17,401 nucleotides of DNA from Frankiales bacterium (GCA_025464795.1 JAODNB010000251.1:1-17401); one strand, 5' to 3'; numbered from the stretch's first letter, positions 7,411-15,433 are shown. Notes: a model not told the origin generated them from the letters alone. Numbers and translations: made by a program.

Positions 7411-8540
7411 CGGCCGACCTTGCGGGTGACCCATTCGGCGAGCCCGTCGAGAGCCTCCTCGAGCAGCTCGGGGGTGCCCTCGAAGTAGTGGCCCGCGCCC
7501 GGGATCGCGATCTCCTCGGTGCCCTGTCCGGCGGAGGCGACCATCTCGGCACCCATCTGGGGCAGGACCGTCACGTCGGCGGTCCCGTACTCGATGAGCA
7601 CGGGCACCTGGACGTCCGGCAGCCACTGCATCGCGCTGCCGTAGGTGTGGTCGAGCGACCACTGGTTGAGCCAGGACCGGCAGGTGCTGTAACGGCCGAT
7701 GCCGGCGGGCAGCATGTTCGCCACCTCCGGAGGCCCCCACAGCGAGACCCCGATGGGCCGGTCGCTGGGGTCGATGTTGCCATCGAGGAAGCGCAGGTCG
7801 GCGCAGGTCCCGTGCACGACGAAGGGGAAGTCACCCAGGCCCTCGGGGAGCTCCTTGAGCTTCGCTTCCGCCCAGCGCGAGATCCGCCGGTTGCGCTCCA
7901 GCTGAGCGGCCCGGTAGGTGGCGATGAACTCCGCCGAGAACGGCGCCCGGTGCTCGCCGCTGTAGATGTCGAGCGCCGGGTCGCGGTCGAACGGGTTGGC
8001 CTCGTCGCGGATAGCCGGGTCGAGCCACTCGCTGGACAGCCGGGCCCGGGACGGGTGCGCCATGAACATCACGACGGCATCGACAGGGGTCAGCCCTGCC
8101 GTCGTCAGGTCGGGGCCGCCGCCAGGCGGGTCGGTGACGGTCGGCTTGACGGCCTGGGCCTGGTAGTAGGGGACGATCGATGCGCCGCCGGAGTTGCCGA
8201 CGAGAACGACCTTGGCGTAGCCGAGGTCCTGCTTGAGGTGCCGCACCATCGACCCGATGTCGAGCAGGCAGTTCTCCAGGATCAGCGAGCTGTCGTTGCC
8301 GACGTAACGGGTCGTGAGACCGACGGCGCCGAAGCCGCGAGCCGCCAGTCCGGGGAGGGCGTAGTGGCCGAGGAAGTTGGCAGTCGGGTGGCAGAACACG
8401 ATCGCCGTGGACCGCGAGGTCTCGGAGTCGCGCACCTCGGCCCCCCAGACGGTCTTGGCCAGGCGGGCGACGCCGGAGTAGATCTCGACCTTCGTGTGGG
8501 CTTCGGCCGGAGCCGCGACGATGTTGCGCTCGATCGTCAT
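7407..8540 (-). CDS. Alpha/beta-hydrolase-fold protein
   Basis: This 377-residue protein has an alpha/beta-hydrolase core: 'AIVFCHPTANFLGHYALPG' (46-64), the nucleophile elbow 'VGNSGGAS' with Ser117, and a C-terminal part with candidate acid Asp322 ('YGTADVTV') and His351 ('GAGHYFEG'). The inserted region, about 125-300, is long and rich in Trp and Pro and would be a cap domain shaping the substrate pocket. Possible reactions are hydrolysis of an ester, lactone, CoA thioester or a carbon-carbon bond of a diketone. No signal peptide is seen. ATG at 8540 lies one base after the SDR stop; the stop overlaps the thiolase start. The position between SDR and thiolase suggests a step in the same pathway. 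The specific substrate is unknown. Confidence 0.85.
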   Translation of the reverse strand: MTIERNIVAAPAEAHTKVEIYSGVARLAKTVWGAEVRDSETSRSTAIVFCHPTANFLGHYALPGLAARGFGAVGLTTRYVGNDSSLILENCLLDIGSMVRHLKQDLGYAKVVLVGNSGGASIVPYYQAQAVKPTVTDPPGGGPDLTTAGLTPVDAVVMFMAHPSRARLSSEWLDPAIRDEANPFDRDPALDIYSGEHRAPFSAEFIATYRAAQLERNRRISRWAEAKLKELPEGLGDFPFVVHGTCADLRFLDGNIDPSDRPIGVSLWGPPEVANMLPAGIGRYSTCRSWLNQWSLDHTYGSAMQWLPDVQVPVLIEYGTADVTVLPQMGAEMVASAGQGTEEIAIPGAGHYFEGTPELLEEALDGLAEWVTRKVGR

Positions 8541-8541
8541 C

Positions 8542-9459
8542 TCAGCCCCCGATGGTCAGGCCCGCAGCGCGGGTCTTGTAGATCTGCGTCCCGAAGACCT
8601 TGCCGAGAGTGGTTGCGTCCCAGGGCTTCCCGCCGCTCTTGGCCGTAGCCACCGGCGCCCAGGCCTGCAGGACCTGGAGGTTCTCCCCCATCGCCTTCAC
8701 GCACTGGCCGCTCAGGTGACCTGCCTCGGGGCTCGCGAGCCACGCGACGACGGGCGAGCTCACATCGGGACCCAGCGGGTCGTAGCCCTCGCGCTCGTCG
8801 GCCTCGACGACCTTGGCGTCCTTGACGGTGCCGGCCGACAGGCGCGTGATGGCTCCCGGGCTGATCGCGTTGACCGTCACCCCGATGCCCGCCAGCTCGA
8901 CGTTCAGGGTCAGGGTCAGGCCCATGATCCCCGCCTTCGCCGGCGAGTAGTTCGACTGCCCGAAGTTCCCCAGCAGCCCGGCGCCGGAGACGGTGTTGAT
9001 GACGCGTCCGTACGTCGTACCGCCTGAAGCCTTCGCCGTCGCCCTCCAGTGCTGCGCGGCTGCCCGGCAGATGAGCCAGGTGCCGCGCAGGTGCACGTTC
9101 GTCACGAGGTCGAAGTCCGCGGTGCTCATGTTCCAGATCGCAGCGTCGCGCACGATCCCGGCGTTGTTCACGACGATGTCGAGCGAACCCCACTCGTCGA
9201 TCCCGCGCTGGACCATCGCGTTCGCGGCCGCCTCGTCGGAGACGTCGCCGAAGTCCGCAACGGCAGTGCCGCCGCGGCTCGTGATGATGTCGGCGACGGT
9301 CTCCGCGTCGCGGCTGGCCCCCTCACCGCTCACGGAGCTGCCGAGGTCGTTCACCACGACGCGGGCCCCGTGCTTGGCCAGCTCGAGCGCATGCGCCCGG
9401 CCGATGCCGTGACCGGCTCCGGTGACGAGAGCCACGCGGCCCTCCAGCAGCCCTGCCAT
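8542..9459 (-). CDS. Short-chain dehydrogenase/reductase, probable 3-hydroxyacyl-CoA dehydrogenase
   Basis: This 305-residue classical SDR has the dinucleotide motif 'TGAGHGIG' (13-20), 'NNAG' (98-101), Asn121, Ser158 ('NTVSGAG') and the catalytic Tyr171-x-x-x-Lys175 ('NYSPAKAG'). After 'VVVNDLG' (34-40), Asp38 at the end of the second strand favours NAD over NADP. The sequence resembles the dehydrogenase part of peroxisomal multifunctional enzyme type 2 (HSD17B4), including the 'VNDLG' stretch and a C-terminal extension of about 50 residues beyond the usual 250. It would oxidise a 3-hydroxyacyl-CoA or a ring hydroxyl, feeding the thiolase-like step. ATG at 9459 overlaps the DUF35 stop by one base (TGATG). 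Family is certain; substrate is inferred from context. Confidence 0.93.
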   Translation of the reverse strand: MAGLLEGRVALVTGAGHGIGRAHALELAKHGARVVVNDLGSSVSGEGASRDAETVADIITSRGGTAVADFGDVSDEAAANAMVQRGIDEWGSLDIVVNNAGIVRDAAIWNMSTADFDLVTNVHLRGTWLICRAAAQHWRATAKASGGTTYGRVINTVSGAGLLGNFGQSNYSPAKAGIMGLTLTLNVELAGIGVTVNAISPGAITRLSAGTVKDAKVVEADEREGYDPLGPDVSSPVVAWLASPEAGHLSGQCVKAMGENLQVLQAWAPVATAKSGGKPWDATTLGKVFGTQIYKTRAAGLTIGG

Positions 9460-9890
9460 CAGGTGGTGTCCTTTCCAAGGGCCGGCCGGAAGAACGGCGC
9501 GGCGAGAGTGTCGTCGAGCGGGAGGAAGACGGCCTCGAGGGCCATCCCGAGCTGGAGGTCGACGCCCTCGGTCTCGACGAGGCCCGTCATCATCCGCGGG
9601 CCCTCCTCGAGGTCGACGACGGCGGCGATGTAGGGCAGCCGCTCGTTGAAGGGCGGGAGGTCGTTGAAGAAGACGGTGGAGTACGTGTAGAGACGGGCCC
9701 GTCCGCTGGCCTGCTCCCAGGGGACGTCCTCGCTCCAGCAGTGCGGGCAGAACGGGCGTGGGTAGGCGTGCGCCCTGCCGCACGACGCACAGCGTCGCAG
9801 CAGCAGCCTGCCCTCCTTGGCGGCATCCCAGTAGGGCTTGGTCTCGAGCTCGACCGTCGGCAGGTCGAACCGCTTCGCGGGACTCGTCAC
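9459..9890 (-). CDS. DUF35-type zinc-ribbon/OB-fold protein, likely thiolase partner
   Basis: This 143-residue protein has an N-terminal helix ('TKPYWDAAKEGRLLLRR'), a rubredoxin-like zinc ribbon with Cys34, Cys37, Cys48 and Cys51 ('CASCG', 'FCPHC'), and an OB-fold C-terminal half ('ARLYTYSTVFFND', 'PYIAAVVDLEEGPRMM'). Proteins of this type form complexes with SCP-x/Ltp thiolase-like enzymes, as ChsH2 does with Ltp2, and probably bind CoA thioesters. GTG at 9890, one base after the crotonase stop, gives the family's usual N-terminus; starting at 9953 would add 21 unlike residues read inside the crotonase gene. Its likely partner is the thiolase-like protein at 6265-7410, two genes downstream. 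Confidence 0.9.
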   Translation of the reverse strand: MTSPAKRFDLPTVELETKPYWDAAKEGRLLLRRCASCGRAHAYPRPFCPHCWSEDVPWEQASGRARLYTYSTVFFNDLPPFNERLPYIAAVVDLEEGPRMMTGLVETEGVDLQLGMALEAVFLPLDDTLAAPFFRPALGKDTT

Positions 9891-9891
9891 G

Positions 9892-10692
9892 TCAGAAGCC
9901 CTTGTAGTCAGGCGTCCGGCGCTCCATGAAGGCCTTGGGGCCCTCTGACGCATCGGACGCGGTCATCTGGATCTCCTGAGCCATGGCCTCGGCGAGGAAC
10001 GCCGAGGCGCGGTCGGAGTCGAGCGAGGTGTTGAGCAGGCGCTTGGTCAGCACGATGGCCGACGTCGGTCCCGCCGCGAGCCGACCCACCAGCTCGGTGG
10101 TCACGGCGTCGAGCTCGTCCGCGGGGACGACGCGGTTGACGAGCCCGAGGGCGAGCGCCTCTGCGGCAGGGAGCGCGTCGCCGAGGAAGGCGAGCTCCTT
10201 GGCCTTCTGCAGCCCGATGCGACGCGGCAGCAGGTAGGCCCCGGCAGCGTCCATCACGATGCCGCGCAGCACGAACGACTCGATGAACTTCGACCGCTCA
10301 GAGGCAACGACGAGATCGCACGCGAAGGCGAGGTGCGCGCCCATGCCTGCCGCGGTGCCCTGCACCTCGGCGACGACCGGCTTCCCGCAGTCGAGCACCG
10401 CGGCGATGAGGCGCTGCGAGCCTCTCATGAGGATGCGCATGGCGTCACCGGTGTGCATGTCGACGGACTGGCTACGGATGCCTCCGACGTCGGCCCCCGC
10501 GCAGAAGATCTTGCCCTCGGCCCGGAGGCGAACCACGCGCACCGCGGGGTTCGCCTCAGCGTCCGCGAGCAGCTCGATCAGCCGGTCCCGGTCCTGGGGG
10601 CGCAGGGCATTGGCGGCCTCAGGCCGGTTCAGCGTGATCGTGCACACGCCTCCTTCGACCTGCTGCAGCACAGCCTCGCTCGTGTCGGTCAC
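9892..10692 (-). CDS. Enoyl-CoA hydratase/isomerase family protein with altered active site
   Basis: This 266-residue crotonase has 'ITLNRPEAANAL' (19-30), 'GKIFCAGADVGG' (60-71) and 'GTAAGMGAHLAFACDL' (112-127), giving CoA binding and an oxyanion hole. Both glutamates of classical hydratases are absent: the positions read His120 and Phe140. Asp148 in 'GIVMDAAGAYLLPR' sits where Asp serves in PaaG-like isomerases and other non-hydratase crotonases. An isomerase, C-C hydrolase or decarboxylase-like reaction is therefore more likely than hydration. GTG at 10692 overlaps the ligase stop by four bases (GTGA). It differs clearly from the crotonase at 2567, so the two probably do different steps. 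Confidence 0.9.
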   Translation of the reverse strand: MTDTSEAVLQQVEGGVCTITLNRPEAANALRPQDRDRLIELLADAEANPAVRVVRLRAEGKIFCAGADVGGIRSQSVDMHTGDAMRILMRGSQRLIAAVLDCGKPVVAEVQGTAAGMGAHLAFACDLVVASERSKFIESFVLRGIVMDAAGAYLLPRRIGLQKAKELAFLGDALPAAEALALGLVNRVVPADELDAVTTELVGRLAAGPTSAIVLTKRLLNTSLDSDRASAFLAEAMAQEIQMTASDASEGPKAFMERRTPDYKGF

Positions 10693-12230
10693 GGGTTCCC
10701 TGTCTGTGCTGGGGCGAGCTGCTCGCGCAGCTCGCGCTTGAGGACCTTGCCGGTGGGGTTGCGCGGCAGGGTGTCGACGAACTCGTAGCGACGGGGTCGC
10801 TTGTACGGCGCCAGCTCGCGAGCGGCGTGCTCGACGAGCAGCGGCTCGACCTCGGGGCCGGCACCGACGACCACCGCGACGACGAGCTCGCCCCAGGTGC
10901 GGTCGGGGACGCCTATGACCGCCACGTCCCGGACCGAGGAGTGCGAGATGAGGGCCGCCTCGACCTCGACGGCGTACACGTTCGAGCCACCGGTGATGAT
11001 CAGGTCCTTCGCCCGGTCGAGCAGGTAGAGGTAGCCGCGGTCGTCCATCCGGCCGAGGTCGCCGGTGTGCAACCACCCGTTGCGGAGCGCCTCTGCGGTG
11101 GCGTCCGGGCGGTTCCAGTAGCCGAGCATGACGGCCGGCCCACGGACGCAGACCTCACCGACCTCGCCGACGGGCAGCTCGTGGTCCTCAGCGTCGAGGA
11201 CGCGCACGTCCATGCCGGGTCGGGCGAAGCCGGCGGAGGCGAACCGGTCGGACCCGGGGTCAGCCAGGGCGTCCGCGTGGTCCTGGGGCGTGAGGACGGT
11301 CGCCGTCATCGGCGTCTCGCCTTGGCCGTAGAGCTGCACGAGCACAGGCCCGAGCGCTTCGACGGCCCGGCGCAGCTCGGCCGGTGGGAAGGGCGCTCCT
11401 CCGTAGACGACGTGCGTGAGGTCAGGGAGGTCGACCGGCTTCTGCGCGGCGTGGTCGGCCAGCATGATGATCTGGGTCGGCACCATCCAGGTGTTGGTGA
11501 CCCGCTCACGTGCGAGCTGGGCGAACACCGACTCGGCCTTGAAGGGGCCGGGGTCGCTGAGCACGTGGTGCCCCGCTCGAGCGGTCGTCGCGATGGCGTG
11601 GAAACCCGCGCCGTGCGTCAGCGGCGCGGCGTGCAGCGTCACGGCGCGTTCTGCCATCGGGGTGAGGTCGGCCAGCCACGACGCGGTGACGAAGTCGAGG
11701 TTCGCATGGCTGAGCATCGCGCCCTTGGGCCGGCCCGTCGTGCCCGAGGTGTAGAACAGCCACGCGAGCGCGTCCCGGTCGACCTGCACGACGTCGAACG
11801 GCATCCCGCGCACCAGGACCTGCTCGTACGCCAGCCCTCCCGCAGGGAGCTCACCCGTCGAGATCAGGTGCACCCCCGGAAGCTCCGCGCCATCGAGCAC
11901 GTCGTGCAACCCGGCTCCGCAGATGACCGCCCCGGCAGCGCAGTCGGTGACCTGGAACTCGACCTCGGACGAGGTGAACCGCGCGTTGAGCGGGACCCAG
12001 CACAGGCCCGCCTTGAAGCACGCGAACATCGTCTCGAGCAGCTCGGGGCAGTTGTTCATGAGAACGGCGACCCGGTCGCCGGACGTGAGACCGAGAGCGG
12101 TCAGCCCCTGCGCCAACGCGTCCACTCGGGCGTCGAGCTCGGCGTAGGTCAGCCGCCGCTCGCCCTGCGTCACCGCAGGTGCGTCGGGATGGCGACGGGC
12201 GGCGTTCGTCAGCAGCATGCCGAGGTTCAC
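10689..12230 (-). CDS. AMP-forming acyl-CoA ligase (FadD-like), canonical motifs
   Basis: This 513-residue ANL enzyme has all canonical motifs: 'YTSGTTGRPKGAM' (160-172), 'YGQGET' (301-306), 'HTGDLG' (388-393), 'DRAKD' (405-409), 'TGGSNVYAVEVE' (413-424) and 'NPTGKVLKREL' with catalytic Lys495. The 'YGQGE' form in place of 'YGxTE' is common in FadD-type long- or medium-chain and cyclic-acid ligases. It would make a CoA thioester from an acid with release of AMP and pyrophosphate. GTG at 12230 overlaps the stop of the upstream ligase by four bases (GTGA), and its own stop overlaps the crotonase start. Of the three operon ligases this is the most conventional. Substrate not determinable. Confidence 0.94.
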   Translation of the reverse strand: MNLGMLLTNAARRHPDAPAVTQGERRLTYAELDARVDALAQGLTALGLTSGDRVAVLMNNCPELLETMFACFKAGLCWVPLNARFTSSEVEFQVTDCAAGAVICGAGLHDVLDGAELPGVHLISTGELPAGGLAYEQVLVRGMPFDVVQVDRDALAWLFYTSGTTGRPKGAMLSHANLDFVTASWLADLTPMAERAVTLHAAPLTHGAGFHAIATTARAGHHVLSDPGPFKAESVFAQLARERVTNTWMVPTQIIMLADHAAQKPVDLPDLTHVVYGGAPFPPAELRRAVEALGPVLVQLYGQGETPMTATVLTPQDHADALADPGSDRFASAGFARPGMDVRVLDAEDHELPVGEVGEVCVRGPAVMLGYWNRPDATAEALRNGWLHTGDLGRMDDRGYLYLLDRAKDLIITGGSNVYAVEVEAALISHSSVRDVAVIGVPDRTWGELVVAVVVGAGPEVEPLLVEHAARELAPYKRPRRYEFVDTLPRNPTGKVLKRELREQLAPAQTGNP

Positions 12231-13708
12231 GAGACCCCCACGGCGAACCGCCGACGCAGCGTCGCCTTCTCGACCTTGAGCATCGCGTTGCGCGGCAGCT
12301 CGTCGACCAGCTCGAGCTGTGCGGGCAGCTTGCGCGAGCTGACGCCGCGGGATCGGAAGTGGGCGGCGAGGGAGGCCAGGTCGGGAGCCGGCCCTTCGGC
12401 GACCACGACCGCGCAGACGCGTTCCCCCGTCTCGTCGTCGGGCAGTCCGATGACGGCGACGTCACGGACGGACGGGTGCGTGAGAAGCAGCTCCTCGACC
12501 TCGCGGGCGGAGATGTTCTCCATGTTGCGGATGATGATGTCCTTCACCCGACCGGTGATGGTGATGTTTCCGGCGTCGTCGACGGCGACGAGGTCACCGG
12601 TGCGCAGGTAGCCGTCGTCGGTGAACGCGTCCTCGTCGAGGGAGCTGTCCACGTATCCCTGCATCAGCTGCGGGCCACGCACGCACAGCTCGCCGTCGAC
12701 GACCCGGACGTCGACGCCGTCGACGGGGCGTCCCTCCGTGCGTGCGAGCACGTCGGCGCTGTCGGTCGGCGCGTTCCACGCGAGCATCGGGCACTCGGTC
12801 ATGCCGTACCCCGAGACGATCCCGGCCCCGAAGCGCTGTCGCAGCTGTCCGTCCAGGGCCACCGGCTTGGGTGCTCCACCCGACAGGAACGCGCGGACCG
12901 AGGGGAACAGCGGACGCTCGTCCGGGTGGGCTTCGTTGTAGCCGAGGTAGGCCTGGAAGAAGGGGGTGCCCGTGCCGATCAGGGTGGCGTCACGGAAGAC
13001 CCTCGGCGTGCGTGACGGGTCGAAGGTGTCCTCGAGCAGCAGCCGGCACCCGGTGAGCAGCGAGACGAAGGTGAGGATCACTCCGCCGACGTGCGTCAGC
13101 GGAGCCGGTTGGCCCATGACGTCGTCTCGGGTCACTCCCACCCGCGACACGAGGGCCTCGGCGGCGTGGACGAGACCGGCGTCGAGGTGCTTCGCGCCCT
13201 TGGGATCAGAGGTTGTCCCGGACGTGTAGAACAGCCAGCGCACGCCGTCCTCGTCAGGCTCAGCAGGCAGGTCGACCGAGGGTCCGCTGGTGCGCACTCC
13301 GTCTGCGTCGGCCAGGAGCACCGTCAGACCGCTTGTGGCAGAGGCGATCTCACGCGCCATCGCCTCGTGCTCGAAGCCCCGCCACGTCTGCGGCACGACG
13401 AGGAACCGGGTCCCGGCCTGACGCGTGATGTGGGAGACCTCGCGATGTCGCAGCATCGGGATGAGCGGGTTCTGCACGGCCCCGATCCTCGACAGGGCGA
13501 GGCAGAGCACCGTCCCCTCGATCCAGGTCGGCAGCTGCCACGACACGACGGTCCCTGGCCGGACGCCCTCGCCCGCGAGACGACCGGCGAGCTCGAGCGC
13601 GCGGTCGTGCAGCTCCTGGAACGTGATGGTCCGACCCGCTGGGTCGATCGCCATCACGTCATCGGGTGTCGCAGCTGCTCGCTGCCCCACGAGGTCCCAC
13701 GCGGTCAT
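12227..13708 (-). CDS. AMP-forming acyl-CoA ligase (ANL superfamily), variant P-loop
   Basis: This 493-residue enzyme shows 'YTSGTTSDPKGAK' (161-173), where the usual second Gly of TSGTTG is Ser, 'YGMTE' (301-305), 'RTGDLV' (369-374), 'GRVKD' (386-390), 'NMENISAREVEE' (395-406) and 'NAMLKVEK' with Lys478/Lys481. The 'ENIS' form and 'MLKxxK' ending are seen in cyclohexanecarboxylate-CoA-ligase-like and short or cyclic acid activating relatives; that comparison is from memory. ATG at 13708 overlaps the half-hydratase stop by four bases (ATGA). Its C-terminal 'MLK' resembles the ligase at 4787 more than the neighbouring one, so this pair may be related duplicates that have diverged. Confidence 0.93.
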   Translation of the reverse strand: MTAWDLVGQRAAATPDDVMAIDPAGRTITFQELHDRALELAGRLAGEGVRPGTVVSWQLPTWIEGTVLCLALSRIGAVQNPLIPMLRHREVSHITRQAGTRFLVVPQTWRGFEHEAMAREIASATSGLTVLLADADGVRTSGPSVDLPAEPDEDGVRWLFYTSGTTSDPKGAKHLDAGLVHAAEALVSRVGVTRDDVMGQPAPLTHVGGVILTFVSLLTGCRLLLEDTFDPSRTPRVFRDATLIGTGTPFFQAYLGYNEAHPDERPLFPSVRAFLSGGAPKPVALDGQLRQRFGAGIVSGYGMTECPMLAWNAPTDSADVLARTEGRPVDGVDVRVVDGELCVRGPQLMQGYVDSSLDEDAFTDDGYLRTGDLVAVDDAGNITITGRVKDIIIRNMENISAREVEELLLTHPSVRDVAVIGLPDDETGERVCAVVVAEGPAPDLASLAAHFRSRGVSSRKLPAQLELVDELPRNAMLKVEKATLRRRFAVGVS

Positions 13709-14166
13709 GCCGGCTTCGCTGCCGTCCCGCGCGAGCTGATCACGAACCAGGCGCTGCAGACGGCTTCGCCGGACTCGGTGGCGATGTCGTGGCGCAGGCT
13801 CAGCACCTCGTTCTCACCCCGGTCCACGATGTCCTCGATGGTCGCGGTCAGCACCAGTCGGTCACCGGCCCGCACCGGCCGGTGCGCGTCGAAGCGCTGC
13901 TCGGCGTGGACGACCCGGCGGCGGTCCAGTCCCAGGTCCGGGTCCATCATGGCCTCGCGGCCACCTGCCATCCCGACGACGCTCATCAGGTAGGTCGGCG
14001 GCGCGATCACGTCAGGGTGCCCGAGGGCCCGAGCGTGCTCGGGGTCCACGTAGGCGGGGTTGGCGTCGCCTATCGACTCGGCGAACAGCCGAATGTGCTC
14101 ACGCCCGACCTCGAAGACCCGGGTCGGCGGGTAGCTGCGGCCGATGCAGGCCCGGTTGAGCGGCAA
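13705..14166 (-). CDS. MaoC-like hot-dog half hydratase (FAS1-type dehydratase N-domain)
   Basis: This 153-residue protein is a single hot-dog domain. 'FAESIGDANPAYVD' (28-41), 'VIAPPTYLM' (53-61) and 'HAEQRFDAHRPVRAGD' (87-102) are hallmarks of the N-terminal half of MaoC-like enoyl-CoA hydratases. The catalytic motif Asp-x-Asn-Pro-x-His reads Asp34-Ala-Asn-Pro-Ala-Tyr39, so His is replaced by Tyr, as is usual for the non-catalytic half that pairs with a catalytic half. No matching half is encoded in the window. TTG at 14166 is the only sensible start: an in-frame stop lies one codon upstream, and the next Met (61) is inside the domain. It sits three bases after the P450 stop and is probably translated by re-initiation. 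Confidence 0.85.
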   Translation of the reverse strand: MPLNRACIGRSYPPTRVFEVGREHIRLFAESIGDANPAYVDPEHARALGHPDVIAPPTYLMSVVGMAGGREAMMDPDLGLDRRRVVHAEQRFDAHRPVRAGDRLVLTATIEDIVDRGENEVLSLRHDIATESGEAVCSAWFVISSRGTAAKPA

Positions 14167-14169
14167 GGC

Positions 14170-15408
14170 TCAGGCGCCCGTCTCGACGAGCAGCTCTTCC
14201 ATCTGGCGAAAGACCAGGTTGGGCACGATCGCGAACGCCTGCTCGTCGACCAGCTTCAGGTTCGGCGTGAGCTCGATGAGGTTCTCGAGGGTCACCCGCA
14301 TCTCGAGCCGCGCGAGCGGCGCCCCGATGCACAGGTGCACGCCCTTGCCGAAGCTCAGGTGCGAACGGGCGTTGTCCCGGCTGATGTCGAAGGTGTCCGG
14401 CTCGGGGAACTTGTCGGCGTCCCGGTGCGCGGAGGCGAAGGTCATGAACAGCTGAGCACCCTTGGGCAGGGTCACTCCCCCGACCTCGGTCTCCGTGGTC
14501 GTGATCCGGCGCCAGCCGAGGATCGGTGGGTCGAAGCGGAGCATCTCCTCGACGGCGTTGGGGATCAGCGAGGGGTCGGCGACGATCGCCTTCCACGCGT
14601 CCTGGTTGGCCAGCAGGTAGCGCAGGCCGTTGGTGAACAGGTTCGTCGTGCTGTCGTGACCGGCGAGCGCGATCGAGTAGACGATGCTCACGGCATCGTT
14701 GAACGACACCTCGTCAGGGTGCTCCGCGCGCCACGCCAGCAGGTCGGTCGTGAAGTCGTTCCCCGGCTCGGCCTCGCGGTGGGCGACGTGCTCCTCGCAG
14801 TACTTCCAGAAGGCGACCACGTTTTCCGCGACCGCGACCTGGTCCTCTTCCGGCAGCCTGCCGTAGGTCATGAGGATCCGCTTGGAGCACCAGGCCTTCA
14901 GCATCTCCCAGTCGTCCTCCGGAAAGCCGAGCAGCGTGAAGCCGGCGTACGCGGGCAGCGGGAAGGCCAGCTGCGAGACGAGGTCGGCCGTCGGGGAGTC
15001 CTTGAAGGCCTCGATCATCCGACGGGACTGCGCGCGCATGATCGGCTCTAGGGCGGTGAGTCGCTTCGGGGTCAGGTTGTTCTGCACGGCCCGCCGCATC
15101 GGGGCGTGCCGAGGCGGGTCAGCGTTGGTGAGCGTCGGGACCCGCTTGACGGCCGAGAGCACCTTGACGGCTGCCGGGCACGGCGGGAACACGGGCGAGG
15201 ACGCGTTGGCCGCCGCGAAGGTGTCGCGGTCGAGCAGCACCTGCTCGATGTCGTCGTAGCGCGTGAGGAAGTAGAGGTCGTAGTCCGGGTGGTAGACCAC
15301 GGGGCCCTCGGACCTGAGCTCCGCAAGTCGGGGAAACGGGTCCGTCAGAAACGCGTCGTCCAGCGGGTCGAAGTCATGGGCGACCGGACACGAGGCTGAG
15401 GTGGTCAT
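14170..15408 (-). CDS. Cytochrome P450, bacterial class I type
   Basis: This 412-residue soluble P450 has the I-helix oxygen-activation motif 'ALAGHDSTTN' (247-256), the K-helix 'EEMLR' (Glu288, Arg291), and the haem loop 'SFGKGVHLCIGAPLARLE' with Cys360 as the axial ligand. It lacks a membrane anchor and fused reductase, so it needs a ferredoxin and reductase, neither of which is in this window. The likely role is hydroxylation of an aliphatic or cyclic substrate at the start of the pathway. ATG at 15408 has GGAGG at 15418-15422, nine bases upstream. It is the first gene of the tightly packed operon; a candidate promoter and palindrome lie directly upstream. I cannot assign a CYP family by eye. 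Confidence 0.96.
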   Translation of the reverse strand: MTTSASCPVAHDFDPLDDAFLTDPFPRLAELRSEGPVVYHPDYDLYFLTRYDDIEQVLLDRDTFAAANASSPVFPPCPAAVKVLSAVKRVPTLTNADPPRHAPMRRAVQNNLTPKRLTALEPIMRAQSRRMIEAFKDSPTADLVSQLAFPLPAYAGFTLLGFPEDDWEMLKAWCSKRILMTYGRLPEEDQVAVAENVVAFWKYCEEHVAHREAEPGNDFTTDLLAWRAEHPDEVSFNDAVSIVYSIALAGHDSTTNLFTNGLRYLLANQDAWKAIVADPSLIPNAVEEMLRFDPPILGWRRITTTETEVGGVTLPKGAQLFMTFASAHRDADKFPEPDTFDISRDNARSHLSFGKGVHLCIGAPLARLEMRVTLENLIELTPNLKLVDEQAFAIVPNLVFRQMEELLVETGA

Positions 15409-15433
15409 CTCGGGCTTCCTCCATGCTGCAGGG

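Noticed and set aside
6265..7740. Longer thiolase-like protein starting at 7740
   Set aside because: The extra 110 residues are Arg/Gly-rich and lie inside the hydrolase gene; the ATG at 7410 with ATGA overlap gives the family's N-terminus.
9459..9953. Longer DUF35 protein starting at 9953
   Set aside because: The added 21 residues lie inside the crotonase end and are unlike the family; GTG at 9890 fits.
9892..11076. Longer crotonase starting at 11076
   Set aside because: The added residues lie within the upstream ligase gene and have no crotonase character; GTG at 10692 overlaps the ligase stop by four bases.
10827..12611. A 594-codon plus-strand open frame antisense to the acyl-CoA ligases
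   Set aside because: No recognisable motif, and the opposite strand encodes complete ligases with catalytic motifs.
13666..15051. A 461-codon plus-strand open frame antisense to the P450 and half hydratase
   Set aside because: Low-complexity Val/Arg/His-rich product with no family features; the minus-strand P450 is unambiguous.
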